A DNA stretch of 64,000 bases from Aricia agestis (Eukaryota > Arthropoda > Insecta > Lepidoptera > Lycaenidae). The DNA is taken from positions 1,463,501-1,527,500 of the forward strand of contig NC_056410.1 in assembly GCF_905147365.1 (NCBI RefSeq), in the 5' to 3' direction. The position numbers and the translations under genes are program-made. This document shows, one piece after another, positions 59,015 through 64,000 of the stretch. Under the pieces are notes generated by a model, which saw only the letters and a list, made by a program, of their open reading frames with translations, ran no database searches and was not told the origin of the DNA. Numbering within the stretch: the stretch's first letter is position 1; every line of letters begins with the position of its first letter.

Positions 59015-59627
59015 GGGTTCCGTTGCCAAATGGCAAACAACGGAACCCTTATAGATTCGTCATATCTGTCTGTCTGTCCGTCTGTCCGTCCATATGTCAC
59101 AGCCACTTTTCTCCGAAACTATAAGAGCTATACTATTGAAAATTGGCAAGTAGATGTAGTCTGTAAACCGCATTAAGATTTTGATACAAAAATGGAAAAA
59201 TTATAAAAAAATTTAGGGGTCCCCATAAACACAACTGAAACAAAAAAAAATAATTCATCTAACCTATACGTATGGGGGTATCATATTGAGTTTCTAATTT
59301 CATTTTTTTCTAACCTGAATAGTTTGCGAGAGAGACTCTTCCAAAGTGGTAAAATGTGTGCCCCCCTACTTCTACTACTAAAGTAGGGGCATGATAAGTC
59401 TAAAAATAATATATGATGTACATTACTATAAAACTACCAACAAAATTTAGTTTGGACGATATCTAGCAAGTAGTTTTTTTATATGTCATAAATGGAAAAT
59501 CTTAAATTAATTTTCAATAAATCAACTGAAATATAAAAATAAATCAAAAACATTTTAATTTCATTAAAATAAACCTTATTGCTGCTGCGGATCCCTTCAT
59601 GGGCGAGTCCAACTCGCACTTGGCCGC
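59015..59627 (+). mobile_element. GGGTTCCGT...CACTTGGCCG element, copy 4
   Basis: GGGTTCCGTTGCCAAATGGC at the left, GTCTGTCC repeats, GGAAGAGTCTCTCTCGCAAA region in inverse, and CGAGTCCAACTCGCACTTGG at the right. Confidence 0.85.
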
Positions 59628-60460
59628 TTTTTATAATATATTATATAGATTCTCTTTGAATACTTTGTACCCAGGTGCCAAAACTTTATTATTGTCTACA
59701 ATTTTTTCGACTTCACCTTTCGACTTTTCGACGTCTATAACCTACCGTTCAGTAATGATAATTTCTCTACCAGCTATAATGTAAGAGCTAAGACAATGTA
59801 ATAGCTTAGATAAAATTAATGACAACTGCCAATTTTTACAGGCTCAAAGATTAGTCTCGAGTTAGCGACGAGCGACGGGTGGGGCGCGGAAACCGGGTGT
59901 TTTAACTGACGGTTAAATGTAAATATTGATTTATCGATCAACGTATTACTCACGCGGAGCTAGAACAAAAACTAATGGAAATGATAACAATAAATAATGA
60001 AGCCTTGGGGTAAACCCGGCCACGTAAAAGTCCGCAATCATTATGTGACGAAATTGGCCGCGAAGACGTCGCTGCACGCCAATATAATATTTTTTATGGA
60101 ATAAAACCAGCGAAGATGCAGACAGAAGGTAATCCGCGGATATTCACATTTCCTGCTCTACACGGATTCGGAAAATTACATTTTAGTTCTAGTCCGTGCT
60201 TACTAAGCGTTTATCGACATTGTAAATATACCACCACTGCTCGGTGCCCCATTTTATCTCAGTGGGAAGTGGCGACACCCTAAAATTAAAGATTTGAAAC
60301 CGGATATCCATGCTAATAGAGTGCCGCGGGTGTCGTTTACAAAATACAACACATCTTTACAAGAAGACAGGTCCAAATCTCGTTACAGCGAAGCCGCACA
60401 TTGCTGCTCAGCTTGAAATTCGCAATGCATTCAACATTAAAGTAATTACTGTGTATAGAG

Positions 60461-60674
60461 CAGAGGTTCCTAAACTTATTTTATCTACCGCCCACTTTAA
60501 GAACAAATTTTGTTTTAGCGCCCCCATTGTTTCACTTTAAAATGCATCCAGATTAAATAAATCACCCCCAAGCCTCGTCACAACGTCCCTATTTTTTTTT
60601 TGGGTCCCTCCCCGCCTTCCTTCAGACCTTCAGTATCAACAAGGGGGCGTTATCGCCCACTTTGGGAAATGCTG
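60461..60674. mobile_element. Small hAT-like MITE with imperfect 8-bp TSD
   Basis: CAGAGGTTCCTAAACTTATT at the left; ACTTTGGGAAATGCTG at the right. The ends are inverted with mismatches. GTATAGAG precedes and GTGTAGAG follows. CAG(A/T)GGTT...AA(C/T)CNCTG ends with an 8-bp duplication fit the hAT superfamily. Confidence 0.75.
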
Positions 60675-60682
60675 GTGTAGAG

Positions 60683-61607
60683 AATAGAGTTAAATTTTCT
60701 ATACAAATACTGCGCTAACAGATAATAATTTGCAGCATACTCGTGAGTTCTCATGTGTTCATTCTTCATTATATAGATAAAAATCTAGTATGAAGATGTT
60801 AGTATGATAAAATTAACCAAAATATGTGTCATCGCTTAAAAACAATCCAATATAAATACGGATATATTACTATTTATTTGTTAGCTATAAATATGTCAGG
60901 CATTTGAGAGTAAATAATATTATTTTTGTAGAAGTCAATATTGTATTAACAATTTAAAATAATACTACCTGGTCTATAACTGTAGTCGAAGTCGACAGTA
61001 GTTAAACTATTAAAAGTTAGGCCCTAATAAATCGCAATTTATTCCTGATTTAAAATGAGTTTAAGGGCCAGTTTTACACCGATACGAATAAGGATGCAAT
61101 TAAAACAAAATTGAAATATCAAAGAGCGTGTTATCGTGACACTCGATATTTCATAATATCACTATTATTGTTTATAAATATGCATCCACGCGTCGCGTAT
61201 CGTTACGGATCGCTTAGGCGTTACCTGACCCTTAGTATTTTGCCATCTTCCTGCTTTTACATGCAGCGCCCTTGCATAGTATGATCCGCTAAGGATGTTT
61301 AAACAAAAAAGTGGAAATAGGTATACCTATATAATATTATGTTTAAAATACTCTTTTCAAAAAGCTGGAAGTATAAATTCGTGTGTTAATGTATAAAGCG
61401 GTAATAAAATATAATTTATGCTAATTCTGTTTCGTATAAACGTTTTCATTAATTCTTTGTTTACATGTACAGATAAAAATTCTTTGTGTTAAGTGTGGAC
61501 AGCTAATTACAATACAAATGAACTTGCAACGTAAGCTCGGTGTAATGACGATTGGTCACTTCATTATTAAAATTTTAATAATACAGCAGTCGTGTAGTGT
61601 CGAAAGT
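60683..61607. other. AT-rich, no feature seen
   Basis: No repeat or coding segment was recognised in about 0.9 kb. Confidence 0.4.
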
Positions 61608-61610
61608 TTA

Positions 61611-61804
61611 GGGCCTTTCCACACGACGTATTTTTTGCGCGACGACGCTTGTTTCTGATACGCTCGTCTTCTGCGCGTTTTTATCGCGTTTTGGCTGATA
61701 TAAAGTTTAAAACGTGTTAGCTTCTTTGCGTTTGCTGCAGAACGTTAAACTTGTATTTGTATCGATACAAACGAGCGTAAATAAAACGTCGTGTGGAAAG
61801 GCCC
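61611..61804. mobile_element. 194-bp MITE with TTA duplication (PIF/Harbinger-like)
   Basis: GGGCCTTTCCACACGACGT and ACGTCGTGTGGAAAGGCCC are inverted ends. TTA flanks both sides. A 3-bp TTA/TAA duplication with GGG/CCC-starting ends is typical of PIF/Harbinger MITEs. The minus frame over it is not a gene. Confidence 0.85.
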
Positions 61805-63752
61805 TTAGAACGCATAAACCACGTTTCTCAACGTAGCGCTGCGTCTGTACTCTCCGTACACTTCGTACGTAGCTTAGCTTCGTCATCGTCATGTATCTTT
61901 GCGTCTCGTTTCGTTTCAATTTCATTGTGCGGTACCTTAAGGTATTTTAGTTGATTGACGTGAGGACGAGGCCCCCCCCCCCCCCCTTCCTTTTATGACT
62001 CTAGCAGCTAGCTGCAGTGCTTCGAGGTAAATATGAATTGCAAATAAAGTGTTTGCTGTACAATATGTTTTTAAATTAACACCTTTATGGCCGCGACGTG
62101 ACAGCGCGGTAACTGCTCATCTCGCCAACATATTTTGTAGAATAATCTCTGCTATTAAACGATTCCTAGATTCGTTTGATTGCATTGAACTTGAAACTAC
62201 TAAGATGTTTTGCACTGGAAAACAGGACAGTATTTATAAGAGAACACACAGGAAAGAACAATGGCTACTTTTTATAGTAAGACAAAATATATATTTTGCT
62301 TTGTGCGTTGCCCAATGATATTCTACTTATACAGATCTGTTACGTTCATACTATTTTCCGGCTTAAATCTCTTCCGAACAATATTGACAAATTTGACAGA
62401 TAAGTGAAAAAAAGATACGAAATGCCATTTACATAAAAGAGACAGACTAAATAAAAGACGACCCAATTGGGTCGTATTTGAAGCTTCACAACGCGCGTGG
62501 TAGTAACATAATATCTGCTTTGAGTTTTTTATTATTATATCATTGGCGTTGCCTATAAAGCCTTTGCCTCTAAATGGACAGTCCTGATTTTATTTAAAGG
62601 CATATAATATTATTAAGGAGTTAATAATTACCTATTAGATAGAGGTTAGGCGCTATTTTTCGTTGCACTCAAATACCCGATTCCTCCGGCCATACATAAT
62701 AATATTTGGATTTTATTCGAATGATTTGACCAAAAAAAAAATTACAATTAAGTTTACACACCAATGAAAAAAAATTTCTTTGCGTACAATTGCCCAAGGC
62801 AGCGATAAAAAAGGCAATGACTCTCCGATAAACAAATATCATTGCGAATTACGAGTATTGCTCGAATATTGCTCGGATTATCATAAAAGAACAGTTTAAT
62901 TAATTTAGATGGACCATTACGAGTACTTTGAAAATAAAGAGCGGGCGGGCATTATTTTTTGCATTTTTGTTTCTTTACATTCTGCAATGGTATTTGATTG
63001 TTAGTGAATTAATGATAGATTAAATATCTTGTTATTCCTCTGATGTGTGTGAGAGAAAGCATGTTATTTTCATTGACGACTGGTAATTAATTATTATTAT
63101 TAACGCAAATGTATGTGTATGAAATTCCTTAAAATGTATTTTATGTGCTGGAATTATGCACTAGAAAATATAAGAATGAAGAAGATATAAAAATTCTAAC
63201 TAAATTCTTACTATCAACAAATATGAAGTTTTATGCTAAGTACTTACATGCGGTATATTGCTCGATAGTTTTACTCCAAATCGATTATTATCACTGTGTG
63301 GACCGCAAAACTCACAGCTTGAAAACTCGCAACGAGCCGGATCGATGGAATTAAATATTATATCGATTTAAAATAAAACTATCGCCTATCGAGCAATGCT
63401 GAATGTGTGGACGAAATCCCGAGCCGCGGGTTTTGCTTGACGTTATTGCTCGGTCGAGCAAAACCGTATTACTATTATTACTGCTGCTTTTTATTTCAGG
63501 TATGACATTTCCGTATGCTTAGATTGCCAAGTTTTTTGTCGGCAAGTAAGAATTGACTTTCGAATGTGATATCAAATTTGGAATTAAGGCCAACCGTTAC
63601 AGTCGGAGCTTTGTAGCTTGACTTATTAGCATGCACGTGAAGCGTAAAACTTGGTAGACTTAGCACAAAACCCGAAATCTACGTCGTCACGTGGGGCGAC
63701 AACTAAGTCGATTCCGAGCTAAAAACAAAACCAAAACTTTCTTAGGATCAGT
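61805..63752. other. End of window, no gene seen
   Basis: A poly-C run lies at 61972-61986. Segments CTCGATAG/CTATCGCCTATCGAG (about 63260 and 63390) and GTGTGGAC pairs suggest a decayed MITE at 63250-63480. The rest is unrecognised AT-rich sequence. Confidence 0.4.
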
Positions 63753-63834
63753 AGCTTTAAATTTAGTTTCTTATTATTTTTAGCAATATTTCGCGGAATA
63801 TTGCTAAAAATAATAACAAACTTAATTTTAAGCT
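63753..63834. repeat. Hairpin, ~39-bp arms
   Basis: AGCTTTAAATTTAGTTTCTT... and its near-complement ...AACTTAATTTTAAGCT pair around GCG, with a few mismatches. Confidence 0.88.
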
Positions 63835-64000
63835 ATGGATTTCCGCAAAGTAACTCCTGATTCCATTAACTATCAGTAGCTTTACTTTGAGATTAAAGCT
63901 ATATTATTTATCGATACTCGATACCGACTACGTAAATATTTAGTATGGCGATTTTAGTCCCGCAAGTGACCGCTAGAGGCGCTGTAAAATTTGCCATACT

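Noticed and set aside
1..64000. CRISPR arrays, prokaryotic operons, viral genes or toxin genes
   Set aside because: None seen. Regular repeats present are microsatellites, minisatellite units or transposon arrays, and all real coding sequence is spliced insect-type.

Overview
The window looks like nuclear DNA of a moth or butterfly (Lepidoptera). The evidence is insect-type protein families in many short exons with GT-AG introns, an AT-rich non-coding background, and a dense load of short non-autonomous transposons. Several repeat families have the look of common lepidopteran ones (Helitron-like repeats beginning around ATTATAAATGCGAAAGTG, GGGTTCCGT...CACTTGGCCGG repeats, tRNA-headed SINEs). 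No species assignment is made. There is no operon, CRISPR array or prokaryotic feature.

Three protein-coding genes can be built by hand from splice sites and continuous reading phase. (1) A fatty acyl-CoA reductase (FAR) lies on the + strand, with eight shared exons from 3178 to 11253; its 5' exon(s) are outside the window. It is followed by two alternative last exons, 14138-14483 and 20307-20652. Both accept the same splice phase, have the same length (346 bp), and encode homologous FAR_C domains plus a C-terminal membrane segment. (2) A two-exon gene at 23861-25734 (+) encodes a 592-residue single-pass membrane protein of no recognised family. (3) A class B scavenger receptor (CD36/LIMP-2/emp family) lies on the - strand, with twelve exons from 45035 down to 28084 and an intact 606-residue frame. 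A further exon-like segment at 58275-58426 (-) ends in the same phase as coding exon 1 and could be an alternative 5' exon. Genes 2 and 3 are convergent, about 2.3 kb apart.

Most of the remaining sequence is intron or intergenic DNA built from mobile-element debris. It includes foldback MITEs (several families with two or more copies), a mariner relic invaded by a MITE and then partly tandem-duplicated, and a hAT-type element with a perfect 8-bp target duplication that itself contains a foldback. It also includes SINE-like elements with nested insertions, Helitron-like arrays, (AT)n tracts and a 20-21 bp minisatellite. Long stretches in the large scavenger-receptor introns and in the last 6 kb show nothing recognisable beyond AT-rich DNA.

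Functionally, FAR makes fatty alcohols from acyl-CoAs, and class B scavenger receptors take up or traffic lipids and other ligands. The two genes are related only by a lipid theme, and nothing in the sequence shows they are co-regulated. The most interesting points are the duplicated FAR terminal exons, the phase-compatible upstream exon of the scavenger receptor, its LIMP-2-like sorting tail, and the orphan membrane protein.
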